A stretch of 64,000 nt of DNA, taken from assembly GCF_003386795.1 (NCBI RefSeq), contig NZ_QTUC01000001.1:3968001-4032000 (forward strand). The letters are read 5' to 3'. The translations under genes and the position numbers were made by a program. Shown here in pieces: positions 50,304 through 59,067 of the stretch; positions within the stretch are counted from its first letter, which is position 1; each line of letters begins with the position of its first letter. Under the pieces are notes generated by a model, which saw only the letters and a program-made list of their open reading frames with translations, searched no databases and was not told the origin of the DNA. Origin of the DNA: Thermasporomyces composti (GTDB lineage Bacteria; Actinomycetota; Actinomycetes; Propionibacteriales; Actinopolymorphaceae).

Positions 50304-51386
50304 GTTTGCCGCCCTCGTGCTGTCGCTGGCGTTGCTCGCGGGGTTGACCAGCGCCTGTAGCAGACAGCCGCCCCCGAGATGCCTCCGGACTTCCTCGAGG
50401 TACGCGCATACGACGGGGCCGAGCCCGTCCTCTTGGTCACGTACAGGTCGAAGGAATCCCTGCTCTTCGGGCCACACTTCGGTCTGCTTCCCCACTGGAC
50501 GGCGACGTGGGAGTCGCTCTCCGCCGAGGACGCGCAGCGGCTCGGCTTCGACGCACCTGACGGTTTCCGCGCCGCGGAAGGCCACGAGTTCGTGGCGATG
50601 CACATCGGCAGCACACAGCTGGATCAGGGCCGCTGGCCTGATGACACTGATCACCCGAAGCTCACCGCCTCCCTGACGATCGGAAACCGCACTGAGGAGC
50701 TCGCCACGTTCCCGGGACCGGGCACGCTGATCGTCGCGAGCGTTCCGAAGTCGGCGCCAGTCAAGCTCACGATCACCGACATGGGTCACGAGTTCTCGCT
50801 CGACATGCGCACGGCGAAGCCGCATCGTGACGGGTACAAGATCGTGTCCGCGACCGTGGACGAGTGGTACGAGGCAGGCGGTGTCGTTGCCACGCCGCTC
50901 GGGCCGGCGTCGCTCAGCGTGAGCTTCATCATCGACGAGGTCAGTCGAGAGCCGTACCTACCCGATCTGGGGTGGGCGAAGCCAGGACGCAACTGGCTGC
51001 GGGTACGTCTCAGCCAGCTCAAGTCGACGGCCCAGCTCAGGTCGACGGCCGGCCAGGCCAGGCTCGTGGTCGGCTTCCTCCTCGACACGGCCAAGACCTT
51101 CACGCTGGAGGTGGAGGGGACACGGGTCCCGGCGAAGCATGAGTGGATCAATGTGTCGATCCCGGTCAGCCAGGTGTACCCGCACACGGTGGTCTTCGAC
51201 GTGCCCGAGTCGTTCCGCTCGGGCACGGTGCGGATCACACCCGAGGGCCAACTGTTCATCTACCGCCGCGAGCCCTACATAGACGACTATTACGTTTCCG
51301 ACCCACCGACGTGCGGCGGTGACGTGCTTTGTCTTCGGTGGCGTGACAGGCCAAGGGGCGAGGCGTTCCAGGTGGAGCTCGCATGA
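50278..51386 (+). pseudogene. Lipoprotein gene interrupted by an apparent frameshift
   Basis: Frame one starts at ATG 50278 and encodes a lipoprotein signal 'FAALVLSLALLAGLTSACS' with lipobox LTSAC. About ten residues later it runs out of sense. From about 50376 another frame continues uninterrupted for 335 codons ('MPPDFLEVRAYDGAEPVLLV' ... 'EAFQVELA'). The switch coincides with the run of five C at 50371-50375; one base more or less would join the two into one roughly 365-residue lipoprotein. A recent mutation, phase variation or a sequencing error would all explain it. The body is beta-rich and of unknown family, with a small tandem repeat (QLKSTA/QLRSTA). Confidence 0.7.
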
Positions 51387-51667
51387 CCTCGCCGGCGATT
51401 TCGTGGTGGTGGTGGGGCTGGAACTTTGGCATCCCCACCACACCGTGCGTGGGGAAGAACCGAGTCGCCGACGACTCGGCGCAGGACTGGAGCCCTGACG
51501 AGCTGGCTGTCCACGACCGCGGTCTCGATGTCGTCGTCACGTACGCCACGAGCATGCATGCCAGTCGCCTCCAGCACACCGCGATCCTGCGTCGCCTCGG
51601 GGTCGACGGAACGGCCAGGAACTGGAGGACTGTCCAGGCGCTCACACGGCTCGCCTGCGGACACTGA
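51383..51667 (+). CDS. Hypothetical small protein, doubtful
   Basis: A 94-codon frame whose ATG overlaps the preceding TGA by four bases, the coupling pattern used throughout this window. It contains 'ISWWWWGWNFGIPTT' near the start and no known motif. The overlap supports it; the lack of any recognisable family and the odd Trp run argue against it. Confidence 0.3.
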   Translation: MTSPAISWWWWGWNFGIPTTPCVGKNRVADDSAQDWSPDELAVHDRGLDVVVTYATSMHASRLQHTAILRRLGVDGTARNWRTVQALTRLACGH

Positions 51668-51747
51668 GGAGCCTCGGCCGCGGGACACCAGGCTGCACGA
51701 GCCGGTCCCGGGCGGTGGCGTGGTGCCCGGTGTCCGCCGACCCCGAC

Positions 51748-52974
51748 TCAGAGCAGCCCGTGCCGTGGTGGCAGGGTCCCGTTGACGACGTAGCGTCCAA
51801 TGTGCTGGAGCTTCCATCGGGCCGGATCGTGGAGGGTATGCGTCCGTGCGTTGCGCCAGTGGCGGTCGAGGTTGAGCGAGGCGAGTGCCGACCGGGTCCC
51901 GGCGAGCTCGAAGAGCGCGTTGCTCATCTCGACGGCGATCCGGCCGGTCGCGACCTTCGCGGCGGCGACGGCGATGGACGCCTGGGCCGCCGTCTCGTCG
52001 GTGAGGTCGGCCCGTGCGAGATCGATCTCCTCAGCCGCGCGCGCCAGCAAGGCCTCCGCCGCGCGAAGCTCGACGGTGAGCTCCCCGACCCGTTGCAGGA
52101 GCAGCGGATCGTCAGCCGCACGGTCCAGACCGCTCTCGAACCACGGGCGGCTCTTGGTCCGGACGAACTCCACGGCGTCCGCGAGCGCCGCCGCCGCGAT
52201 GCCGGCGTCGATAGCCGCGTGGAGGATCTGGGCCACGGCGCCGTGCAGCTGCGGGCCTTCGAAGGTCCGGTAGTGCGGCACCACGTGGTCCGCTGGCACC
52301 CGAACCCCGCTGAGCCTCACCGTCCCGCTCGCCGTCGTTCGCTGGCCGAGGCCGTCCCAGTCGTCGATCACGGTGAGCCCCGGTGCGTCCGCGGGGACGT
52401 ACGCCACGTGAAGCTTGTCGTCCGGTGTCCGTGCGAGGACCGGGACCCAGTGCGCGAAGAGCGCCCCCGTGCTGTAGTGCTTCACCCCGTCGAGCAGGTA
52501 GCCGCCGGGCACCGGGGTGAGACGGGTGCGGATGTCCTGCACGTGCTTCGTGCCGGCCTCGGACTGCGCGTTGCCGAGCCGCTTGCCGGCGAGGATCTCG
52601 CCGAAGAAGAACCGCTGCTGCTCGGGCGTCCCCTGGCGGCGCAGGACATTGATGTAGACGAAGTGGCTCTGCGGGATCTGGGCGAGGTTCGGGTCGCCGA
52701 CGGCGAGCAGTCGGAGCACTTCGGTGAGCGTCGTCGTCGACACGTCGGCGCCACCGTACTCGGCTGGGACGGTGATCGCCAGCAGGCCGCTCGCGGACAA
52801 GCGGTCGACCTCCGCGTGGGGCAGTAGGCGCTCCGCGTCACGACGTGAGGCGTCGGCCGCGAACTCGGCGGAGAGCTGTCGGGCGACCTCCAGCGCCTCC
52901 GCGTCGTCTTTGATGACGTGCGCGGGGATGGATTCGGCCGTGCGGTCACGAGTCTGGGAGCGGGTGGCTGTCAT
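51748..52974 (-). CDS. SfnB/DszC-type flavin-dependent monooxygenase (acyl-CoA dehydrogenase fold)
   Basis: A 408-residue acyl-CoA-dehydrogenase-fold flavoprotein resembling SfnB-family sulfur-acquisition oxidoreductases: 'LLAITVPAEYGGADVSTTTL', 'GNAQSEAGTKHVQDIRTRL', 'GYLLDGVKHYSTGALFAHWV', 'ASLNLDRHWRNARTHTLHDP'. Members of this group use reduced flavin and O2 to oxidise organosulfur compounds. It is the last gene of the leftward sulfur cluster; its ATG overlaps the SsuD-like stop by four bases. Confidence 0.85.
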   Translation of the reverse strand: MTATRSQTRDRTAESIPAHVIKDDAEALEVARQLSAEFAADASRRDAERLLPHAEVDRLSASGLLAITVPAEYGGADVSTTTLTEVLRLLAVGDPNLAQIPQSHFVYINVLRRQGTPEQQRFFFGEILAGKRLGNAQSEAGTKHVQDIRTRLTPVPGGYLLDGVKHYSTGALFAHWVPVLARTPDDKLHVAYVPADAPGLTVIDDWDGLGQRTTASGTVRLSGVRVPADHVVPHYRTFEGPQLHGAVAQILHAAIDAGIAAAALADAVEFVRTKSRPWFESGLDRAADDPLLLQRVGELTVELRAAEALLARAAEEIDLARADLTDETAAQASIAVAAAKVATGRIAVEMSNALFELAGTRSALASLNLDRHWRNARTHTLHDPARWKLQHIGRYVVNGTLPPRHGLL

Positions 52975-54158
52975 GGGCTGACCTTTCCGGGCGACGTCGG
53001 GGCGAAGGGGACGGCGAGCGCGGCGCCGTCGGCGCCGCCGCCGGCGAGACTCGGGGCCTGCCAGAGACCACGCTCGGCGAGGATCGGCAGCACACCCTCG
53101 CCGAACCAGTACGCCTCCTCCAGGTGGGGATAGCCGGACAGCACGAACTCGGTGATCCCCAACGTGGCGTACTCGGCGATCCGATCGGCGACCTCGCGGT
53201 GGCTGCCGACGAGCGCGGTGCCGGCGCCGCCGCGGACCAGGCCGATACCGGCCCAGAGGTTGGGCGCCACCTCGAGGTCCCGGAGACCGGTCCGTGTCCC
53301 GCCGCCGTGAAGGGCGAGCATCCGGCGCTGGCCCTCCGACTCGCTGCGGGCCAAGCCCTGCTGGACCCGTTCGATCGTCTCCGCGTCCAGCCCGTCCAGC
53401 AGCCGTTGCGCCTCAGCCCAGGCCTGCTCGGAGGTGTCGCGAGTGATGACGTGGAGCCGGATGCCGTAGCGCAGCGTGCGCCCATGCTCGCGGGCCAGCC
53501 GTTGGATCCAGTCCAGCTTCGCGGCCACCTGGTCCGGCGGCTCGCCCCAGGTGAGGTAGACGTCGGCGTGCCGTGCCGCCACCGGTCCCGCGGCCGCGGA
53601 TGACCCGCCGAAGTAGATCGGGGGCGTGGGTGCGGGCACCCGGCCCAGCCGCGCGCCTTCGACACTGATGTGGCGCCCCACCAGGTCGACCGTCTCGCCC
53701 CGCCACAACGCCGTGACGACGCGCAGGAACTCCTCGGTGCGCGCGTAGCGGTCGTCCTTGGCGAGGAAGTCGCCATACGCCCGCTGCTCGTGGCTCTCCC
53801 CGCCGGTGACGACATTGAGCAACAGCCGCCCGCCGGAGTGCCACTGGTAGGTGGCCGCCATCTGGGCGGCGAGGGTGGGTGAGATCAGGCCCGGACGAAA
53901 CGCGACGAGGAACTTCAGCCGCTCGGTGCGCTCGACGAGGAACGCTGTCGTCAGCCAGGCGTCCTCGCACCACGCCCCGGTGGGGGTGAGCGCGCCAGCG
54001 AACCCGAGCTGCTCCGCCGCCGCGGCGACCTGCCCGAGGTAGCCGAGTGTCGCTGGCCGAACACCTCCCGCGGAGCCGGTCGCCACACCGTGGCCACCGC
54101 CGACGATGTGCCGGCTGTCGCCGTACGTGGGAAGGAACCAATGGAATGTCAGGGGCAC
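52971..54158 (-). CDS. SsuD-like alkanesulfonate monooxygenase (LLM flavoprotein)
   Basis: A 395-residue luciferase-like monooxygenase. SsuD-type features: 'FHWFLPTYGDSRHIVGGGHG', 'LKFLVAFRPGLISPTLAAQM', 'LLNVVTGGESHEQRAYGDFL', 'ARHADVYLTWGEPPDQVAAK'. SsuD cleaves C-S bonds of sulfonates with FMNH2 and O2, releasing sulfite. No flavin reductase (SsuE) gene is in the window. The start GTG 54158 overlaps the end of a 24-codon reading frame upstream. Confidence 0.9.
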   Translation of the reverse strand: MPLTFHWFLPTYGDSRHIVGGGHGVATGSAGGVRPATLGYLGQVAAAAEQLGFAGALTPTGAWCEDAWLTTAFLVERTERLKFLVAFRPGLISPTLAAQMAATYQWHSGGRLLLNVVTGGESHEQRAYGDFLAKDDRYARTEEFLRVVTALWRGETVDLVGRHISVEGARLGRVPAPTPPIYFGGSSAAAGPVAARHADVYLTWGEPPDQVAAKLDWIQRLAREHGRTLRYGIRLHVITRDTSEQAWAEAQRLLDGLDAETIERVQQGLARSESEGQRRMLALHGGGTRTGLRDLEVAPNLWAGIGLVRGGAGTALVGSHREVADRIAEYATLGITEFVLSGYPHLEEAYWFGEGVLPILAERGLWQAPSLAGGGADGAALAVPFAPTSPGKVSP

Positions 54159-54223
54159 AGGCGACCTCCTTCGTCGTGGGGCGCCCGGTCGCGAAGGCGC
54201 CGTGCGGGGTTGTCACGTCTCAT
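54149..54223 (-). CDS. Possible 24-residue leader peptide before the ssuD-like gene
   Basis: ATG 54223 behind 'cggagatcgacag' opens a 24-codon frame encoding an Arg-rich peptide ending 'GGRLCP', whose stop overlaps the start of the SsuD-like gene by ten bases. It sits in the only sizeable gap (112 bases) inside the lower half of the operon. It could set translation of the downstream gene; it could equally be chance. Confidence 0.25.
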   Translation of the reverse strand: MRRDNPARRLRDRAPHDEGGRLCP

Positions 54224-54270
54224 CTGTCGATCTCCGAGGAGCGAGAGTCGCCAAGGGGACGTTGTCGTGA

Positions 54271-55941
54271 TCACTTGTCGAGCCAGGCGGCGGTGAAGAC
54301 GGGCTGCGGATGTGAGGTGTCGACCGCGATGTCCTTGACGTACGTGTGGTACGCCCATTGCGCGTTCGCCTCCCACAAGGGGAGCGCGGGGACGAGCTCG
54401 AGGAGGCGATGCTGCGCCCGGCTGTAGAGCGCGGCCGCCTCGGGTCCGTCCGGTGTCGCGCGGGCCTTCTCCAGGATCGCGTCGAGCTCGGCGTCACGCA
54501 GGTACGACGCGTTCTGCCCGATCCGCTCGGCGCTGGGAATCTCCGACGAGTGGTAGCGGATGTAGAGGACGTCAGTGGTGTTGGTGTGCCAGTACCCGCT
54601 GGTGAGGTCGTAGTCGCCGGAATAGCGGCGCTCGGTGAGCTGTGCCGGCGGAAGCTGCACGATCTTCAGCTCGAATCCGACCTTTTTCACCTGTCCCTGG
54701 AGCTGGACCAGCTGCGGTGAGGGCGTCGCGCTCTCGTTCGTCGGCAGCTCGACCGTGAGCCGTCGACCGTTCTTCGTGCGGTACCCCGCGCTGTCCCGGC
54801 CGGTCCAGCCCGCCTCGTCGAGCAGCCGGTTCGCGAGTGCCGGGTCGTACCGGAGGACGCCCTCGGTCGTTGGGTCGTAGTACTTGGAGTTCGAGGCGAG
54901 GTAGTTGTCCTTGACCGGGTAGTAGCCGAAGCCGACGCTCTGCGCGATGGCGGCCACGTCGGTCGCCGCGACGAACGCCCGGCGAACCCGGACGTCGTCG
55001 AACGGCGGGCGGGAGGTGTTGAACCACACGGCGTTGGGGTGTCCGGGACGCGTGAGGTTCTTGAAGACAAGGTTGGGGTTCGCTTCGACGGCCGCGGCGT
55101 TCTGGGGTGGAACGAGGTCGGTGATGTCGTACTGTCCGCTCACCAGCGACTGGTAGCGGATCAGCGCCTCGGGGACGATCGTGACCTCGATCCGGTCGAG
55201 ATACGCCGGGCCCTTGTGCTTCAGCCAGGAGGGCGCCCAGTTGTAGTCGTCTCGGCGTACGTAGGTGATCCTCTGGTTGCGCGCGTAGCTCTCGACGACG
55301 AAGGGACCCGTCCCGATCGGCTTGTCGCACATCGTCTCGGGAGCCTCCCGAATCTGCTTGGGCGACTCCATGCCGAGCCAGGCCTGGGCGAGCACGTAGA
55401 GGAAGGGCGTGTAGGGGTAGGCGAGGTGGACCTCCAGGGTGTACTCGTCGATGATGCGGCTGCTCTCGTAGGGGGCGATGTAGGCGGCGGCGAGCGGTGA
55501 CTTGGTGGCGGGGTCGCGCATGTGCTCGAGGTTGACTTGGAATGCCTCGGCGTTCCACGGTGTGCCGTCGCTGAACGTGACGCCCTTGCGCAGGTGGAAG
55601 GTGTAGGTCGTGCCGTCGGGGGAGATGTCCCACGACTCGGCGAGGTAGGGCGCCGGTCGGCCGCGACGGTCAAGCGTCGTCACCGTGTCCGTGATGATCC
55701 GCCCAAGGAACTGGTTGAGGCCCGACGAGATCGCGTGCCCGTCGAGGCAGAGGGGATCGCCGGAGACGGAGAACCGCAGCGTGCCGCCGGCGACGGGAGC
55801 ACGCGACGCCCCGGTGGTCGGGCTCGCGGCCCGGGAGTCTCCTCCCGCCCCACACGCCGTGGCCAGCACGAGCACGGCGCTGACGGCGACAGCGGTCAAT
55901 GGCGCCGCTCGTCTCGTCGGTGACCGTCGACGAGCGGTCAT
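54271..55941 (-). CDS. ABC transporter substrate-binding lipoprotein, family 5 (second copy)
   Basis: A 556-residue extracytoplasmic lipoprotein: signal 'AVAVSAVLVLATACG' with lipobox LATAC, then the SBP-family-5 signature 'GRPAPYLAESWDISPDGTTY' and 'TFHLRKGVTFSDGTPWNAEA'. Family members bind peptides, nickel or other solutes for Opp/Dpp/Nik importers. It is paralogous to the copy at 60874-62520, collinear without gaps over most of its length, and shares identical DNA blocks with it. Its ATG overlaps the DszA-like stop. Confidence 0.93.
   Translation of the reverse strand: MTARRRSPTRRAAPLTAVAVSAVLVLATACGAGGDSRAASPTTGASRAPVAGGTLRFSVSGDPLCLDGHAISSGLNQFLGRIITDTVTTLDRRGRPAPYLAESWDISPDGTTYTFHLRKGVTFSDGTPWNAEAFQVNLEHMRDPATKSPLAAAYIAPYESSRIIDEYTLEVHLAYPYTPFLYVLAQAWLGMESPKQIREAPETMCDKPIGTGPFVVESYARNQRITYVRRDDYNWAPSWLKHKGPAYLDRIEVTIVPEALIRYQSLVSGQYDITDLVPPQNAAAVEANPNLVFKNLTRPGHPNAVWFNTSRPPFDDVRVRRAFVAATDVAAIAQSVGFGYYPVKDNYLASNSKYYDPTTEGVLRYDPALANRLLDEAGWTGRDSAGYRTKNGRRLTVELPTNESATPSPQLVQLQGQVKKVGFELKIVQLPPAQLTERRYSGDYDLTSGYWHTNTTDVLYIRYHSSEIPSAERIGQNASYLRDAELDAILEKARATPDGPEAAALYSRAQHRLLELVPALPLWEANAQWAYHTYVKDIAVDTSHPQPVFTAAWLDK
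54789..54848. repeat. 60-bp identical block shared with 61389-61448
   Basis: Positions 54789-54848 match 61389-61448 exactly, at the same 6600-base offset as the larger identical block. Both lie in homologous places of the two substrate-binding protein genes, in the region encoding 'RLLDEAGWTGRDS'. Confidence 0.9.
55396..55650. repeat. 255-bp perfectly identical block (copy A)
   Basis: Every base of 55396-55650 equals 61996-62250. The block encodes the conserved N-lobe of both substrate-binding proteins, yet codon third positions are also identical, while sequence just outside differs at many sites. This is the pattern of recent gene conversion rather than selection alone. Confidence 0.95.
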
Positions 55942-57383
55942 GCGACCTCACCCGCCAGGAGCGCCGAGCCGCCAGGCTTGCCCGTCGTGAAGCCGGCCGC
56001 CGCCCGAACCTCTGGGTCCCGGTACCGCGCGCCGGGATGGTCCTCGGGCAGCCGCGAGCGCCCCTTGCCGAACAGCCGCTCGCGTAGCGTCTCGCCCTCC
56101 TCGTAGGACTCCCGGAAGCGGCCACGTCGCTGCAGCTCGGGGATCACCAGCTCGATGATGTCCTCGGCCGTTCCTGGCGTGAGGAACTGCCGAACGTTGA
56201 AGCCGTCGACGCCAGCCTCGTCCACCCAGGTCTCGAGCGCGTCGGCGACTTCCTTCGGTGTCCCGGCGACGTAGAAGCCGCCGCTCGACAAGCGCCCGAT
56301 GTGCGCGAGGATGTCGCCGACCCGTTGGTCGGGGTGGTAGCGCTGGACGAGGCGTTCATAGCCGGGATCCTTGCGGGCGATGATGTCGCCGATCCGCTCC
56401 TCGGGTGGGTAGCTGGTGAAGTCGAGACCTGCTCCGGCGTGGGCGAGGTAGCCGTCGACGCTCCGCAGCTTCTCGAACTCGGCGACCTTCCGCGCCACCT
56501 CGTCATCGCTGCGGCCAACGATGATCGCCGCGCCCGGGAAGAACTTGATGGCGTCGGGGGAGCGCCCGAGCGCCTGCGCGCGTGCCTTGATGTCCTCGAT
56601 GTTCGCGCGGACCTTCTCGACTGACCGCCCGCCGATGAAGACGGCCTCAGCGTGCTTGGCGGCGAACGCCCGGCCCGCCTCCGACACCCCGGCCTGGAAG
56701 ATCACCGGGGTTCGCTGCGGCGACGGCTGGGGGAGATGCGGTCCGGCGACCTTGAAGTGCTGGCCGACGTGATTGATGTAGCGGACCTTCGTCGGCTCGG
56801 TGTAGACGCGGTTCGTCCGGTCCTGGACCACGGCGTCGTCGTCCCAGGATCCCTCCCACAGCTTGTAGGTGACGTCGAGGTACTCGTCCGCGATCTCGTA
56901 GCGGTAGTCGTGAGGGACCTCCTCGTCGTAGCCGAAGTTGCGTGCCGCGTTGGGCAGGTAGGACGTGACGACGTTCCAGCCGACGCGGCCTTTGGTGAGG
57001 TGGTCGAGGGTGCTGAGACGCCGAGCCCATGCGAATGGGGGCTCGTAGGTGGTGGAGAAGGTGATCGCGAAGCCCAGGTGTTTCGTCACCGCGGCCATCG
57101 CGGGAACGATCATGGCCGGGTCGTTGTTGGGGATCTGGACGGCTTCCCGGAGCGCTGTCTCCGGACCTCCGCGGAAGCCGTCGTAGGCACCGATGACGTC
57201 GGCGAGGAACACCGCGTCGAAGAGCCCGGCTTCCAACAGCTGGGCCAGCTCCGTCCAGAACTCGATGTCGTTGAACCGGTGCCGGTTGTTGTCGGGGTGA
57301 ACCCACAGACCGTGCGAGATGTGGCCAACGGTGTTCATCTCGAACAGGTTGAGATGGATCTTCTTGGGTTCGTGACTAGCCAT
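55938..57383 (-). CDS. NtaA/SnaA/DszA-family FMN-dependent monooxygenase
   Basis: A 481-residue luciferase-like monooxygenase: 'KIHLNLFEMNTVGHISHGLW', 'LDHLTKGRVGWNVVTSYLPN', 'AARNFGYDEEVPHDYRYEIA', 'VIFQAGVSEAGRAFAAKHAE'. DszA oxidises dibenzothiophene sulfone and NtaA attacks nitrilotriacetate; DmoA and SfnG-like enzymes act on small organosulfur compounds. Context with SsuD- and SfnB-like enzymes favours an organosulfur substrate. The start ATG 57383 overlaps the ATPase gene by eight bases. Confidence 0.9.
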   Translation of the reverse strand: MASHEPKKIHLNLFEMNTVGHISHGLWVHPDNNRHRFNDIEFWTELAQLLEAGLFDAVFLADVIGAYDGFRGGPETALREAVQIPNNDPAMIVPAMAAVTKHLGFAITFSTTYEPPFAWARRLSTLDHLTKGRVGWNVVTSYLPNAARNFGYDEEVPHDYRYEIADEYLDVTYKLWEGSWDDDAVVQDRTNRVYTEPTKVRYINHVGQHFKVAGPHLPQPSPQRTPVIFQAGVSEAGRAFAAKHAEAVFIGGRSVEKVRANIEDIKARAQALGRSPDAIKFFPGAAIIVGRSDDEVARKVAEFEKLRSVDGYLAHAGAGLDFTSYPPEERIGDIIARKDPGYERLVQRYHPDQRVGDILAHIGRLSSGGFYVAGTPKEVADALETWVDEAGVDGFNVRQFLTPGTAEDIIELVIPELQRRGRFRESYEEGETLRERLFGKGRSRLPEDHPGARYRDPEVRAAAGFTTGKPGGSALLAGEVA

Positions 57384-59067
57384 GGCGTCGAACTCCTGCC
57401 GTGTCGAGTCGAGGGATCGCCTCGAGAAGGGCCTTGGTGTAGGGATGGCGCGGTTCGCGGAAGACCGTGTCGACGTCGCCGGACTCGACGACCACGCCGT
57501 CTTTCATCACCAGGACGTGATCGGCGATGTGGTGGACGACACCGAGGTCGTGGGAGATGAAGAGGTACGCGAGGCCGAGCTGGCGTTGGATGTCGACGAG
57601 GAGATCCAGGACCTGAGCTTGGACGGAGACGTCGAGCGCCGACACCGGCTCGTCGCAGACGATCACGTCGGGCTCGGCGGCGAGTGCTCGCGCGATGGCC
57701 ACGCGCTGACGTTCGCCTCCGGACAGCTCGATCGGTCGGCGATCGAGATAGTCCTCGCCGAGGCGGACCCACTCGAGCAGCTCGACGGCACGGTGACGTC
57801 GCTCCCGTCCCCGCCGGACCCCGATCGCGCCCAGCGCCTCGTCGATGACGCGACCGACGGTGAACCGAGGATCGAACGAGCTCAACGGGTCCTGGTAGAT
57901 CGCCTGAACGCGGCGGTGGGTGCGCCGACGGCCGACCCGGTCGAGCTCGGTCCACGAGCGGCCGAGTACCCGGACCGCGCCCTCGTCCGGTGTCTCCACG
58001 CCCAGCACCATGCGGGCGGTCGTGGTCTTGCCTGAGCCGGATTCGCCGACGATACCGAGCGTTTGGCCGGCGTGGAGAGTGAAGGACACTGCGGAGACGA
58101 CCGTGCGGCGCCGGTGATCGGGACCGGTGAAGACCTTCGTGAGGCCGTCGGCCTCCACGATCGGTCCATCGGGTCGAGGTCGCGTCGGGTGTGTCAGCCG
58201 CACCGGAGGCGTCGGGGAGAGTCTGCTGCCCTTGGATGCCGCTGACGGGACGGCGGCGAGCAGGTTCTTGGTGTAAGGGTGCTGCGGGTCGCCCAGCACC
58301 GCGTCAACAGACCCTTGCTCGACGATCCGACCATGACGCATGACGAGCACCCGGTCGGCGATCTGGGCGACGACGGAAAGGTCGTGGCTCACCACGAGCA
58401 TGCCGGTGTCCCTGGTCTTCAGCGACCGCAGGAGGTCGAGAATCTGGGCCTGGACGGTGGTGTCCAACGCGGTCGTCGGCTCGTCGGCGATGAGGAAGGA
58501 CGGTCCGGCGGCGAGCGCGGAGGCGATCAGCGTCCGTTGCCGGAGGCCACCGGAGAGCTCGTGCGGGTACTGCCGGGCACGCAGCTCCGGTTCGGGGATG
58601 CCGACGAGGGTGAGCAGCTCGAGGACCTTGCGTTCGCGCTCTCGCGCGGTGAGGTCGGTGTGCAGCTTGAGCGGCTCACCGACCTCCTGACCGACGCGAC
58701 GCAAGGCGTCGAGGGAGGCGAGAGCGTCCTGGAGCACGAACCCGATCCGCGCGCCGCGGATGCGCCGCCAGCGTCGCTCCGGCAGCCGCAGGACGTCCTC
58801 GCCATCGAAGCGCAGCCGGTCGGCAGTGACCGTCGCTCCCGCGCCCGTGAGCCCCACCAGGGTTCGGGCGGTGACGCTCTTGCCCGAGCCTGACTCGCCG
58901 ACCAGCGCGACGGCCTCCCCTCGGCCGACGGTGAACGAGACCCCTTCGACGACCGTGGTCGGACGATGCCGAGGACCGAACCGTACGGTGAGGTTCGCCA
59001 CCTCGACCAGAGGAGGGGCCACGTGGTGGGTGTCTGGACGGACGTCCGTTCTCTCGGCGAGGCTCAT
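57376..59067 (-). CDS. Fused double-ATPase of a peptide/nickel-type ABC importer
   Basis: A 563-residue protein with two complete nucleotide-binding domains, equivalent to DppD plus DppF in one chain. First half: Walker A 'GESGSGKSVTARTLVG', signature 'HELSGGLRQRTLIASAL', Walker B 'FLIADEPTTALD'. Second half (from about 320): Walker A 'GESGSGKTTTARMVLG', signature 'IELSGGERQRVAIARAL', Walker B 'VIVCDEPVSALD'. It energises uptake by the two permeases just upstream. ATG 59067 overlaps the permease stop (ATGA). Confidence 0.95.
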   Translation of the reverse strand: MSLAERTDVRPDTHHVAPPLVEVANLTVRFGPRHRPTTVVEGVSFTVGRGEAVALVGESGSGKSVTARTLVGLTGAGATVTADRLRFDGEDVLRLPERRWRRIRGARIGFVLQDALASLDALRRVGQEVGEPLKLHTDLTARERERKVLELLTLVGIPEPELRARQYPHELSGGLRQRTLIASALAAGPSFLIADEPTTALDTTVQAQILDLLRSLKTRDTGMLVVSHDLSVVAQIADRVLVMRHGRIVEQGSVDAVLGDPQHPYTKNLLAAVPSAASKGSRLSPTPPVRLTHPTRPRPDGPIVEADGLTKVFTGPDHRRRTVVSAVSFTLHAGQTLGIVGESGSGKTTTARMVLGVETPDEGAVRVLGRSWTELDRVGRRRTHRRVQAIYQDPLSSFDPRFTVGRVIDEALGAIGVRRGRERRHRAVELLEWVRLGEDYLDRRPIELSGGERQRVAIARALAAEPDVIVCDEPVSALDVSVQAQVLDLLVDIQRQLGLAYLFISHDLGVVHHIADHVLVMKDGVVVESGDVDTVFREPRHPYTKALLEAIPRLDTAGVRRHG

